A stretch of 64,000 nucleotides of DNA from Oasisia sp. SBJ-2009 (GCA_964017155.1 OZ024857.1:35113241-35177240); one strand, 5' to 3'; counted from the first letter of the stretch, positions 1 through 13,500 are shown. Translations and numbers: made by a program. Notes: generated by a model not told the origin, from the sequence alone.

Positions 1-1260
1 TGATGTAGACTGAACAACTTGGAGGAGCTGTTGTCATTGGAACTGTTGAATTGATGTAGACTGAACAACTTGGAGGAGCTGTTGTCATTGGGTCTGTTGA
101 ATTGATGTAGACTGAACAACTTGGAGGAGCTGTTGTCATTGGAACTGTTGAATTGATGTAGACTGAACAACTTGGAGGAGCTGTTGTCATTGGAACTGTT
201 GAATTGATGTAGACTGAACAACTTGGAGGAGCTGTTGTCATTGGGTCTGTTGAATTGATGTAGACTGAACAACTTGGAGGAGCTGTTGTCATTGGAACTG
301 TTGAATTGATGTAGACTGAACAACTTGGAGGAGCTGTTGTCATTGGGTCTGTTGAATTGATGTAGACTGAACAACTTGGAGGAGCTGTTGTCATTGGAAC
401 TGTTGAATTGATGTAGACTGAACAACTTGGAGGAGCTGTTGTCATTGGAACTGTTGAATTGATGTAGACTGAACAACTTGGAGGGGCTGTTGTCATTGGG
501 TCTGTTGAAATGATGTAGACTGGACAACTTGGAGGGGCTGTTGTCATTGGGTCTGTTGAAATGATGTAGACTGGACAACTTGGAGGGGCTGTTGTCATTG
601 GGGCTGTTGAAATGATGTAGACTGGACAACTTGGAGGGGCTGTTGTCATTGGGGCTGTTGAAATGATGTAGACTGAACAACTTGGAGGGGCTGTTGTCAT
701 TGATGTAGACTGAACAACTTGGAGGGGTTGTTGTCATTGATGTAGACTGGACAACTTGGAGGGGTTGTTGTCATTGATGTAGACTGGACAACTTGGAGGG
801 GCTGTTGTCATTGGGGCTGTTGAAATGATGTAGACTGAACAACTTGGAGGGGTTGTTGTCATTGATGTAGACTGAACAACTTGGAGGGGTTGTTGTCATT
901 GATGTAGACTGGACAACTTGGAGGGGTTGTTGTCATTGATGTAGACTGGACAACTTGGAGGGGCTGTTGTCATTGATGTAGACTGAACAACTTGGAGGGG
1001 CTGTTGTCATTGATGTAGACTGAACAACTTGGAGGGGTTGTTGTCATTGATGTAGACTGGACAACTTGGAGGGGTTGTTGTCATTGATGTAGACTGGACA
1101 ACTTGGAGGGGCTGTTGTCATTGATGTAGACTGAACAACTTGGAGGGGTTGTTGTCATTGATGTAGACTGGACAACTTGGAGGGGCTGTTGTCATTGATG
1201 TAGACTGAACAACTTGGAGGGGTTGTTGTCATTGATGTAGACTGAACAACTTGGAGTGGC
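1..1260 (+). repeat. Minisatellite carrying cyclase exon acceptor copies
   Basis: Tandem array with a 51-bp unit at first and a 37-bp unit from about 700 onward. The unit core is TGTAGACTGAACAACTTGGA followed by GGRGCTGTTGTCATTG. The same string forms the intron end and first codons of the cyclase exon at 4461 (TTGTTGTAG then ACTGAACAACTTGGAGGAGC). Each unit is therefore a copy of that 3' splice junction. Read in the exon frame, a 51-bp unit ends in an in-frame TGA. The array continues at 4183 after a transposon insertion and extends past the left window edge. Confidence 0.95.
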
Positions 1261-1268
1261 TGTTGTCA

Positions 1269-3500
1269 GGTGCTGCCCTACTGTGATGAGACGACAGAAT
1301 AGTGATGCCATGTCATAGAGCGTCTTATCACCTATGGCTATGCCACATTTGATAGATTCCATGGTTTTGACTTTTCTTTTCAAGGGAGCGCGAAAGCTAC
1401 CATGCAATGACGATCTAAAGTCAAGGAGCATGCTCTCCCCTATCTTGAGGGTTTCCTGGAAGTTGACAGAAGCATTCGCCACTTTGCCATTAATTATGTT
1501 ATAGAGGCCTGAACTTGTCAGTTTGAGAGGATGGGAATGCTTCTTCAACTCTTCGTAAACACGATTCCTGTCATCTGTATCAAGTATGCGCCTCTTCTCT
1601 CCTTCCTCCTTACGTTTCTCCTCCTTCATCTCATCATCAGCTGAATACATGGACTCTATGGCGAGTGTGACATGGGCACATATGGGGTATGACTCCACCC
1701 AAATGGCTACTTGGTCTTCTGACATGGTGAATCCCTTCAACCCCCCAGGCATCTTACCTTTCTTGATGTATGTTTGCTCTCCTAACTGGTCTGCAGACAC
1801 AGAATTCCATGTGCCTGGCCTATGACGACATACATATGAGCACCTGCTAACATATCCTTCTTGGCATCATCTGGCAACATATACTGCATTTCCATCACAC
1901 GCCATGTAATGTATCTAGCGTATTGCCAGTGGCCAGCTGCGAAGAAGTAGGGTAGCATTTGCTGGTAGCAGTGCTGCTGCAAAAGATAATCACAATCGCG
2001 CTCAGCCCGTTCGAACTGGTGCGCGATGAGCGTAGGTCGTATGAGGCAGTCAACCCACAGCCTACCGGTTGGGTGTTCCCTAGCTGTGTCAAGATACTGA
2101 CTGATATCTTCGAATGTCTTGGGACAATCTTTGAGGAAGTCGTATAGCAACGCTGCTGTCACCATATGAAAGGCACGCATTGATTTCACCCATGCCTTGC
2201 CATTCATGATTGATGTCAGGCCACTAAATGCAGCCCCAACCAGTACTTCAAGACCACTAGCTTTCATTAAGTTCCCAATACAGCCATTGAATGACATGAG
2301 AGTGTGCATGCCACCAGGTCGAAGAATGACTGACTTGAAGCGGTTCCCATGACTGGCCCACTTGATAAGTTTTGCTACGATGTAAAGCTGCATGTCAGCG
2401 GATAGATTGGAGGTCTTCATCCCAAGTTCAGTGAGAGTTCTCTCTAAATATGACAGCATCGTGAGAAGAGTGTCGGGGTGGGATGGTGGTGCGTCGATGA
2501 GAGGACCAAACCTGTAGGTAGTGGCTGGTTTAGGGGAACATTCCACTGTCGCCAGAGCAGCATTATAGCCTCCCCATTCGATAGGGTTTGGATCATGAAT
2601 GAGGGAGTTCAGCCATTGAGTGTCCACGACCTGGGCACGTTCTAGACTTCCCTGTAGTGCACATACATCAGTGAATGGTGGGCCATACCTACATGTCACA
2701 ACAGGGGGGTTCACCTTCTTCGGGCCTGTGTACCGTTCCATCACAACGGACTTACTTCCAAGACGAAGAGATGCGACTTCACACTTACAAAGGCGTGGAA
2801 TGGTGAGGTTCAGCAGGCCAGCCTTTGCACTACCACATTCTAAAACACCCGAAGGATGCTGTTGAAATTCTATTGCCATGGCGTGTGTCTCACGGCGACC
2901 ATTGGGTGTGCACACAAGGAGGTCAAAATTGTCAAACCAGCCGAATATCGGACCTACTCTACGCATCAAGCCGATCGCCTCATGAACTTTCCCCCCATTT
3001 CCACTTATATACATGGCGGCTGATTTGCAAAATCGCATGACCTCATCATATGTTGTGATGATACCATGCTCGTTGAGCAACTTGACCAATTCAGAGCTAC
3101 CAAATTTATGATGTAACTTCACAGCAAGACCAAGAGTGGTTTGATTTGTGGAGTTGGAAATGTGCTGTTGAATGCACTGTGATATGGTTACTGCGGATTT
3201 ATTAAATTCTACATTGGATACCAATTGGGAAACTAATGCTAGCAAAGTAGGAGATGTGTTGGCAACAGTCTTCTCAAACGTGAACTGACTTAAATCATAA
3301 GCATTGCTACGATGAAGTGCTAGAACTTCAGCTTTCATCCTGCGTACTACAGTTTCTACACTCTCATAATCTACACCGTCATACTTGACCATCTTCACTG
3401 TTTTGCCTACAACATCTCTGAAACCAATAATAGATTCACAACCCTCAATGTGTAAAACAACGATCTTCTCACCAAAGTAATCACAGAGATTAGCGAGCAT
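1269..3500 (-). pseudogene. Frameshifted transposon-associated protein (unnamed family)
   Basis: Minus-strand coding in two adjacent frames: 3500 to about 1790 starting at Met (MLANLCDYFGEKIVVL), then continuing in another frame from about 1800 to 1269. The break falls near 1790-1800, where the sense of the protein passes from an AHGI-containing stretch to WNSVSADQLGEQTYIKKGK in the shifted frame. The motif resembles the G-I/T-W-N-x-x-x-x-D-x-x-E-x-T-(F/Y) plus G-P-G-G signature seen from memory in uncharacterised, multi-copy proteins of many invertebrate and fish genomes. An upstream block with FGWFDNFDLLVCTPNG is also typical. The C-terminus runs into the minisatellite, so the original stop is lost or lies at the element edge. 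No DDE or RNase H catalytic set is evident to me. Likely a dead mobile-element ORF antisense to the cyclase gene. Confidence 0.65.
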
Positions 3501-4174
3501 TTTTTTCTTTGTGAGCTGACCACCTGCACTGCAATAGTTATCGTATCATTTATGTATTTCACGTATAATTAAGGCAGTACAAGTATATACCAGTACTATG
3601 TTCATGCCCGAATGCTAAAACGTAGGAATAGGCACAAAATCGTGGCACTTGCATATGTTTGGGTAAAATGACGGCCATTTTGAATATTACTCAGTTTTCT
3701 TGGGCGGGCATCAGTTGAAATACTTCCTTTTAAGTCCTGATATGGTAAAACATAGGAAAGGACAAAATATAATCATATTTATATAGCAAAAGGCAATCAA
3801 ATTATGCTCGATTTTGACAATTATTGATAAAAACGGCGGCCATTTTCAATTTTGGTCACGTGAACATAGTCGGACATTATTGTAAACGGTTCCATTGAAT
3901 TCCTCGTACCTCAAAGCATGCGTGTACATAAAATTATTTAAAATTATGTTCCTAGCATGATGTAGTGTAAAGATGAACACATTTTGTAATTTACCAGGAT
4001 CACGGCAGCCATCTTCGATTTTCGTGGTTCCCACGAGTTGCCCAAGGATGGCACATTGCCATCCCACGGATTTGAGTTCAGGGACATTTAATCTATATGA
4101 TTCAGCAAAAAAACTTTACACGACCAAACATTTCCAGGTTCCCTACAGTACAGCATAGGGTGGCAACTCGACTA
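3501..4174 (-). other. Noncoding end of the transposon with diverged internal repeats
   Basis: No convincing coding exon. The segment contains three diverged copies, about 175 bp apart, of a block built around (antisense) AAAATGGCCGYCRT: near 3670, 3840 and 4010. Copies at about 3610 and 3745 also share AAACRTAGGAA followed by an AT-rich stretch. These look like subterminal repeats of the element rather than a gene. A possible splice donor (CCTG then GTAAAT, minus strand) near 3995 could belong to a 5' exon. Confidence 0.45.
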
Positions 4175-4182
4175 TGTTGTCA

Positions 4183-4460
4183 TTGCAACTGTTGAATTGA
4201 TGTAGACTGAACAACTTAGAGGGGCTGTTGTCATTGGTGCTGTTAAATTGTTGTTGACTGAACAACTTGGAAGAGCTGTTGTCATCGGGGCTGTTAAATT
4301 GTTGTTGACTGAACAGCTTGGAGGAGCTGTTTTCTATGGGGCTGTTAAATTGTTGTCGACTTAAAAACTTGGAGGAGCTGTTGTCATTGGAGCTGTTAAA
4401 TTATTGATGACTGAACAACTTCGAGGAGCTATTGTCTATGGAGCTGTTGAATTGTTGTAG
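4183..4460 (+). repeat. Residual array abutting the cyclase exon
   Basis: Five to six diverged units of the same minisatellite as at 1-1260, again including the acceptor-plus-exon string. Units here drift (GTTGTTGACTGAACA, TTGTTGTCGACTTAAAAAC) so several have lost the AG. The last unit grades directly into the functional acceptor at 4460 and the coding exon, showing that exon sequence is the array's own terminal copy. Confidence 0.9.
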
Positions 4461-4590
4461 ACTGAACAACTTGGAGGAGCTATTGTCTATGGGGTTGTAC
4501 ATCAATGAACTGAATATGTATGACGGTAGCAGAGACATGGTAATGGCTGGCTGGCAGCATGCATCCAAGTTAGAGTCTCTCATTGAACAG
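4461..4590 (+). CDS. Cyclase exon: HNOBA C-terminus
   Basis: The acceptor is TTGTTGTAG and the donor CAG/GTAAAT. It begins with one base completing a split codon, then reads [18 protein letters not shown] and [11 protein letters not shown], ending LIEQ. This matches the conserved region before the coiled linker of soluble cyclases. The first ~35 bases are shared with the upstream minisatellite unit. Confidence 0.9.
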
Positions 4591-7500
4591 GTAAATAACA
4601 CGCTTTCATTGGTGTTTGTACGAATTCATCACTGGGATATGTGCAGTTACTATTTTGATAATACAAATACTACTTGGAGCTATGAGCTTGTGAGACAATC
4701 CACATAAGTGCTCACTTGCAGTAATAATGTGTAAGGTTGTGTATTTTTTTATGAAAAGTAGCTTCTCAGAAAACATCTCTCCAGCATTTGTGTTACATTT
4801 CTCTGATGACAGTATATTGTCTCTACAACATGTATTATTTTGCACACCAATTTTGCAACACTGTTTTACTAGAATTCTTTACCATTGTTTGCTAGAGCAA
4901 GTGAAAATAAATGATGTACAACATTTTTGTTACAGTAGGTGGAGATAAATGATGTACAAAGTTGTTGTTACAGCAGATGGAGATAAATTATGTGCAAAGT
5001 TGTTGTTACAGCAAGTGGAGATAAATGATGTACAAAGTTGTTGTTACCGCAAGTGGAGATAAATGGTGTACAAAGTTGTTACAGCAAGTGGAGATAAATG
5101 ACATACAAAGTTGTTGTTACAGCAGGTGGAGATAAATGATGTACAAAGTTGTTGTTATAGCAAGTGGAGATAAATGGTGTACACAGTTGTTGTTACAGCA
5201 AGTGGAGATAAATGGTGTAAACAGTTGTTGTTACAGCAAGTGGAGATAAATGATGTACAAAGTTGTTGTTACAGCAGGTGGAGATAAATGGTGTACAAAG
5301 TTGTTGTTACAGCAAGTGGAGATAAATGATGTACAAAGTTGTTGTTACAGCAGGTGGAGATAAATGATGTACAAAGTTGTTGTTACAGCAAGTGGAGATA
5401 AATGATGTACAAAGTTGTTGTTACAGCAGGTGGAGATAAATGATGTACAAAGTTGTTGTTACAGCAAGTGGATAAGTGTCGACTGATCTCAGAGAACATG
5501 CGTCAGTTGGATGCGTGGCGTCAGAAGAGTGAGAGTCTGCTCTACTCCATGCTGCCTCAGCAAATTGCTGACAGACTGCGCAATGGGGAGGACCCAGTGA
5601 GCACATGCGAGGTAGTGTCACAGTAACACACAGTAATATGTAGCTCTTAGTTCACTGGTGACTGCCTAGGTTTTGTTGGAAGGTGTAATCATTGAAATGA
5701 CAGTCTGAATCCCGGTGCCTGTGTGATCTGCTGACACCTCTCTATGATCCTCTCACCTTTTCTGTATATGATCCTCTGTGATCTGCTCACATCTCCTTAT
5801 GATCCTCTCACCTTATCTGTATGTGATCCTCTGTGATCTGCTGACACCTCCCTATGATCCTCTTACCTTCTCTGTATGTGATCCTCTGCCACCACTATTA
5901 CCTGAAATGTATTGGTTCCTCCTACTAGATTATGTGTATGAGATATTCTGGGACATGTGATACTCCAGGTATCCGGAAAGCGCATGCGTACCGTGTATGA
6001 TGCATGCGTACCATGTATGATGCATGCGTACCATGTATGATGCAGCAAGTGGCTGATAATAAAAAATGCAGAGCACTTAAACCGGTATTTGATTTGATTC
6101 ATTATCCTCTGCGACATCTCTATACCATGACTGCATATGATTATCTGCCACTTCTATTTATTATTCTCTGCCAGTTCTATATATGATTCTATGCTGCTTC
6201 TATATGTGATTCTCTGCCACTTTATATTATGATTCTCTGCCGCTTCTATATATGATTCTCTGCCACTTCTATGTATGATTCTCTGCCACTTATATATGAT
6301 TCTCTGCCATTTCTATTCATGATTCTCAGCTTCTTCTATATGTGATTCTCTGCCACTTCAATATACGATTCTCTGCCGCTTCTATATATGACTTTCTGCC
6401 ACTTCCATATATGATTCTCTGCCACTTCTATGTATAATTTTCTGCAATTTCTATATGTTATGATTTTTTGCCACTTCTATATATGATGCTCTGCCATTTC
6501 TATATATGATTCTCTGCCACTTCTACATACGATTCTCTGCCATTTCTATATACGATGCTCTGCCATTTCTATATACGATGCTCTGCCACTTCTATATACG
6601 ATGCTCTGCCATTTCTATATATGATTCTCTGCCATTTCTACATACGATGCTCTGCCATTTCTATATACGATGCTCTGCCATTTCTATATACGATGCTCTG
6701 CCATTTCTATATACGATGCTCTGCCATTTTTATATACGATGCTCTGCCATTTCTATATATAATTCTCTGCCACTTCTACATACGACTCTCTGCGATTTCT
6801 ATATACAATGCTCTGCCATTTCTATATACGATGCTCTGCCATTTCTATATATGATTCTCGGTCACTTCTACATACAATTCTCTGCCATTTCTATGTATGA
6901 TTCTCTGCTACTTCTGTATGTGATCATCAACTACCTCAGTAAATGTTTTTTGCCACCTCTGTATGTGACTCTCTATGGCCTCTGTATGTTCCTCAGTAAA
7001 GTCACTTGACAGTCACCCTTCTCTGTTCTCAACGATGATCTTCTGTCCCATCTCCTGCAGATGTTCAATGAGGTGACGATCCTATTCAGCTACACTCTTG
7101 GATTCCATGAAATGTGCGCTAACACGCCTGCGACAGAACTTGTTGAGTGCATCAACAACATCTTCATCACATTCGATGCTGTCGTTGAAAAACATAACGT
7201 CTTCAAGGCATGTTTCATTTAATCCATTTCCTGTCTTCTCACAAATTCTGGGGAAATAAAATAACACCTTTTATCAGATTTTATGTTATCAGTTAACATT
7301 TTGTTTTTTGAGTGAAAATAAGCCTATGATCCATAATTATAAAATATGTTTAATTAACCCTCTAACACCCCAATCACTTGACAATTGTGTTCCCCAGGCA
7401 GCTGCCTACAACCATTGATTGGATAAACTGCACATTAGCTACCGAGATATGTGGTGCCACCTATTGGATAAATGTACTACAGTGAAACCTATCTACAGTG

Positions 7501-10500
7501 GACATTGTTGGTACTACACACTGGGGAATCTACAGGACTACCGGTAATCAACGAAATAGCACTGTTATGCAACTCAGCCTCAGGCCGCATGCCATTAACC
7601 ACCAGCATTCCATTTTGGGGTTATGTCATATTCATTCATTATATCCAGCATTTGTTAACACACATTGTAGATATGCTGTATAATTATAATAGTTGGAGAC
7701 TAGTAAAAGACCTCAAGGATAAAATGAAGCCAAATTAAACAATACGCGTGCATAAAGAACGCAATTACATCACCAGCCCGAGTTGCATATCAGTGTCCCA
7801 GCGATCCTGTAGGCTCCTCGTTGCTATGTCCATTATGGCCTAACTACTATTATGGACTCAATACAGACCATTCTTTCTGGACTTTCAATAGTGCCTATGG
7901 TAGACAGGCATTATGGCATCCTCTGTTTGTCGGGCAGGTGGAGACCCTGGGTGATGCCGTATACATGGTGGCTGGAGGGGTGCCGGAGCGACGGTCCAAC
8001 CATGCTGCTAGTGTGGCCAGTGTTGGTCTCGAACTCATTGAGAAAGTGCATCAGATGCACTGTCCATGTGCTATTAATGGCCCACTACAGATCAGACTAG
8101 GTAACTATATAGATATGTGTATCAATTTAATCTTACAATTTTATGCAGAAATCTTACCTCCCCAAAATAATGAAAATGCAGCGTCTTATAATTTGTACAT
8201 CTCTCTGTCAGCATTAGTTGCATTGTCTTACGATTAGTCCATCTCTCTGTCAGCGTTAGTTGCATTGTCTTACGATTAGTCCATCTCTCTGTCAGCGTTA
8301 GTTGCATTTTCTTCCAATTAGTCCATCTCGCTGTCAGCGTTAGTTGCATTTTCTTACGATTAGTCCATCTCTCTGTCAGCATTAGTTGCATTGTCTTAAA
8401 ATTAGTCCATCTCTCTGTCAGCATTAGTTGCATTGTCTTACGATTAGTCCATCTCTCTGTCAGCATTAGTTGCATTGTCATATGATTAGACCATCTCTCT
8501 GTCAGCGTTAGATGCATTGTCTTACGATTAGTCCATCTCTCTGTCAGCATTAGTTGCACTGTCTTACGATTAGTCCATCTCTCTGTCAGCGTTAGTTGCA
8601 CTGTCTTATGATTAGTCCATCTCTCTGTCAGCGTTAGTTGCACTGTCTTACGATTAGTCCGTCTCTCTGTCAGCGTTAGCTGCACTGTCTTACGAATAGT
8701 CCATCTCTCTGTCAGCGTTAGTTGCACTGTCTTACGAATAGTCCGTCTCTCTGTCAGCGTTAGTTGCACTGTCTTTAACGATTAGTCCGTCTCTCTGTCA
8801 GCATTAGTTGCACTGTCTTACGATTAGTCCATCTGTCAGCGTTAGTTGCACTGTCTTACGATTAGTCCATCTCTCTGTCAGCATTAGTTGCAATGTCTTA
8901 CGATTAGTCCATCTCTCTGTCAGCGTTAGTTGCAATGTCTTACGATTAGTCCATCTCTCTGTCAGCGTTAGTTGCAATGTCTTACGATTAGTCCATCTCT
9001 CTGTCAGCATTAGTTGCATTGTCTTACCATTAGTCCATCTCTCTGTCAGCGTTAGTTGCATTGTCTTACAATTAGTCCATCTCTCTGTCAGCGTTAGTTG
9101 CACTGTCTTACGATAAGTCCATCTCTCTGTCAGCGTTAGTTGCACTGTCTTACGATTAGTCCATCTCTCTGTCAGCGTTAGTTGCATCGTCTTATGATTA
9201 GTCCATCTCTCTGTCAGCGTTAGTTGCATTTTCTTCCAATTAGTCCATCTCGCTGTCAGCGTTAGTTGCATTTTCTTACGATTAGTCCATCTCTCTGTCA
9301 GCATTAGTTGCATTGTCTTACAATTAGTCCATCTCTCTGTCAGCATTAGTTGCATTGTCTTACGATTAGTCCATCTCTCTGTCAGCATTAGTTGCATTGT
9401 CATATGATTAGACCATCTCTCTGTCAGCGTTAGATGCATTGTCTTACGATTAGTCCATCTCTCTGTCAGCATTAGTTGCACTGTCTTACGATTAGTCCAT
9501 CTCTCTGTCAGCGTTCGTTGCACTGTCTTATGATTAGTCCATCTCTCTGTCAGCGTTAGTTGCAATGTCTTACGATTAGTCCATCTCTCTGTCAGCGTTA
9601 GTTGCAATGTCTTACGATTAGTCCATCTCTCTGTCAGCATTAGTTGCATTGTCTTACCATTAGTCCATCTCTCTGTCAGCGTTAGTTGCATTGTCTTACA
9701 ATTAGTCCATCTCTCTCTGTCAGCGTTAGTTGCACTGTCTTACGATAAGTCCATCTCTCTGTCAGCGTTAGTTGCACTGTCTTACGATTAGTCCATCTCT
9801 CTGTCAGCGTTAGTTGCATCGTCTTATGATTAGTCCATCTCTCTGTCAGCGTTAGTTGCATCGTCTTACGATTAGTCCATCTCTCTGTCAGCATCAGTTG
9901 CATTGTCATACGATTAGTCCAAATCTCTATCAGCGTAGTTGCATTGTCTTACAATTAGTCCATTTCTCTGTGAGCGTTAGTTGCATTGTCTTACAATTAG
10001 TCCATCTCTCTGTCAGCGTTAGTTTTATTGCCTTACAATTAGTCTAGATATATTTTATCTATGTAAATATAAAATTATAACAGCGCTCAGTCAGGTCTAC
10101 AGGAATTCTTTCCTCTCAATACTTCTGGTGGGACAGCCTCCCTGGGAATGTTTTGGTAGCTCCAATCATCCAAGCATTGATGGTAGTGATTGTTTCACAC
10201 TTCTAAGCCATGGTCTGTTTTTACTCGCACTTTGTATATTCTTTTTCTAGCAACTTCACACCTGGCACAGCACAATTGTATACATACACTCATCAACATC
10301 AAAATCCAGACAGGTGTGAAGTATGCAATGTAATGTGTCAGAAGGCACCACATACATTCAGATGTGAAGTATGTAATGTGTTAGAAGGCACCACATATAT
10401 ACAGATGTGAATTATGTAATGTGTCGGAAGGCACCACATATATACAGATGTGAAGTATGTAATGTGTCAGAAGGTACCACATACATACATATGTGAAGTA

Positions 10501-13500
10501 TGTAATGTGTCAGAAGGCACCACATACATACAGATGTGAAGTATGCAATGTAATGTGTCAGAAGACACCACATACATACAGATGTGAAGTATGCAATGTA
10601 ATGTGTCAGAAGACACCACATATATACAGATGTGAAGTATGCAATGTGTCAGAAGACACCACATACATACAGATGTGAAGTATGTAATGTGTCAGAAGGT
10701 ACCACATACATACAGATGTGAAGTATGTAATGTGTCAGAAGGCACCACATACATACAGATGTGAAGTATGCAATGTAATGTGTCAGAAGACACCACATAC
10801 ATACAGATGTGATGTAATGTGTCAGAAGGCACCACATATATACAGATGTGAAGTATGTAATGTGTCAGAAAACACCACATTCATACAGATGTGAAGTATG
10901 TAATGTGTCAGAAGGTACCACATACATACATATGTGAAGTATGTAATGTGTCAGAAGACACCACATACATACAGATGTGAAGTATGTAATGTGTCAGAAG
11001 ACACCACATACATACAGATGTGAAGTATGTAATGTGTCAGAAGGTACCACATACATACATATGTGAAGTATGTAATGTGTCAGAAGACACCACATACATA
11101 CATATGTGAAGTATGTAATGTGTCAGAAGACACCACATACATACAGATGTGAAGTATGTAATGTGTCAGAAGGTACCACAGACATACAGATGTGAAGTAT
11201 GTAATGTGTCAGAAGATACCACAGACATACAGATGTGAAGTATGTAATGTGTCAGAAGGCACCACATACATACAGATGTGAAGTATGTAATGTGTCAGAA
11301 AACACCACATTCATACAGATGTGAAGTATGTAATGTGTCAGAAAACACCACATACATACAGATGTGAAGCATGTAATGTGTCAGAAAACACCACATTCAT
11401 ACAGATGTGAAGTATGTAATGTGTCAGAAAACACCACATACATACAGATGTGAAGTATGTAATGTGTCAGAAAACACCACATTCATACAGATGTGAAGTA
11501 TGTAATGTGTCAGAAGACACCACATACATACAGATGTGAAGCATGTAATGTGTCAGAAGGTACCACAGACATACATATGTGAAGTATGTAATGTGTCAGA
11601 AAACACCACATACATACAGATGTGAAGTATGTAATGTGTCAGAAGACACCACATACATACAGATGTGAAGTATGTAATGTGTCAGAAGACACCACATACA
11701 TACAGATGTGAAGTATGTAATGTTTCGGAAGGCACCACATACATTCAGATGTGAAGTATGTAATGTGTCAGAAGACACCACATATATACAGATGTGAAGT
11801 ATGCAATGTGTCAGAAGGCACCACATACATACAGATGTGAAGCATGTAATGTGTCAGAAGGCACCACATACATACAGACGTGAAGCATGTAATGTGTCAG
11901 AAGGCACCACATGCATACAGACGTGAAGCATGTAATGTGTCAGAAGGCACCACATACATACAGACGTGAAGTATGTAATGTGTCAGAAGGCACCACATAC
12001 ATACAGATGTGAAGTATGTAATGTGTCAGAAGGCACCACATACATACAGACGTGAAGTATGTAATGTGTCAGAAGGCACCACATACATACAGATGTGAAG
12101 TATGTAATGTGTCAGAAGGCACCACATACATACAGACGTGAAGTATGTAATGTGTCAGAAGGCACCACATACATACAGATGAATGTGAATATTTCAACTG
12201 AACGTTTGACACAAATTATATAATTTCAAATGGTTTTGTTTCTATAAAAATAATACTGATCCTATGAGTTGCATAACAAGTAGAGGACCATAACACTGCC
12301 AAGTTAACTATTGAACTTATAACATGTAACTGCATCATAAGAAAATGTATTGTACATTGTCTCAATGGTATCACGACAACTTGCGTTATTTGTTTCAGGC
12401 ATGCATACTGGCAGCATTGTGGCAGGGGTGGTGGGCAAAAGGACACCTCAATATTGTCTGTTTGGCGACACAGTCAATACTGCAGCTAGGATGCAGACAA
12501 ACAGCGAAGTGCGTGCAGGAAATGTAGCAATCCAGATGAATTCTGGGAGATTATTAAGCACATGTCAGTAAATGTTTAACAGATAAAATGGTTTAAAAGC
12601 AGTATTTAACTTTCAGATAAGATACTGCAGCATACCAAGGTGGCAGGATTTACTTTTATTGTTTTATTTTCTATTGTATTTCTAAATATGTACTATTATT
12701 GTAGAATATGATCAAATTCAGTAAATCAATATGTTGTTATGTACCCAGTATTTGCTAAGTTCATCTGATTCTCAAGTCATGTGCTCAATCTGCTTACTCA
12801 TTGCAGGCAGGTCGAATTCATATCAGTGAGCCATGCCAGCGTTGTCTCCAAAACTCAGAGTTTGTCACTGTGTTCCGAGGATCCATGCATGTCAAGGTAA
12901 AGATATTACTGTAAAGGTCTATCTGCTCATATATTTAGGGTGTCAATGGTAATGTCTTGTATCTCTGTCCCGTGCAATAACACACAATTAATGTTTGTTT
13001 GTATCTGGGAACAGTTCTAAACAAAACAATGCCAATTTGATTACATCACTCACAGTATAATATTTACTTTAGACTGTCTATGAATAAAGATGATACAACA
13101 TATGTCAACAAGATTTGCTTAACAAAGATGGATACATTTGTAAACAAAAAAACTCACCATAAATGTATTGCAGCCACAGTTAACATTTTTTAAACTGTGA
13201 GTTCTCAAATTGTTTGTAGCTCTATTATAGCAATATACTACATGCTCTCAATGATATCACTGAGAGCACAAATCATAATCACAATATTCTCACCAAAACA
13301 TTTATGTGTAAAAATGTAGTACATGTGTATTACAAAAAAGTCCTTATACAAGATACAAGTTGTTTTGTTTTTGAAAGATATTTTAATTTCACTTTCCCTA
13401 GACGTCATTTATTTCTACAGATTTGATGAAATGATACTAGGATCAAGTTTAGAATGAATGATAACCGAAACCCCAGACAAAGTAACCTGTATATTGCATT

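Larger units (their letters stand above)
1269..4174 (-). mobile_element. 2.9-kb DNA transposon-like insertion in the array
   Basis: A non-repetitive block interrupts the minisatellite. It is flanked by TGTTGTCA at 1261-1268 and again at 4175-4182, after which the repeat resumes in phase, as expected for an 8-bp target-site duplication. The left end (GGTGCTGCCCTACTGT) and the inverted right end (AGTTGCCACCCTATGCTGT, a few bases in from the boundary) are similar, suggesting degenerate short inverted termini. It carries one long ORF on the minus strand. An 8-bp duplication is usual for hAT and P superfamilies, but I do not recognise the protein as either transposase, so class assignment stays open. 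Confidence 0.7.

Noticed and set aside
5700..7060. 23-bp array as another acceptor-derived array
   Set aside because: Only a weak match between early units (CACATCTCCTTATGAT) and the acceptor (CCCATCTCCTGCAGAT). It is far less clear than the others.
8122..9909. Repeat protein ([14 protein letters not shown])n on the minus strand
   Set aside because: 42-bp periodic array inside a cyclase intron. The frame is open only because 42 is divisible by three.
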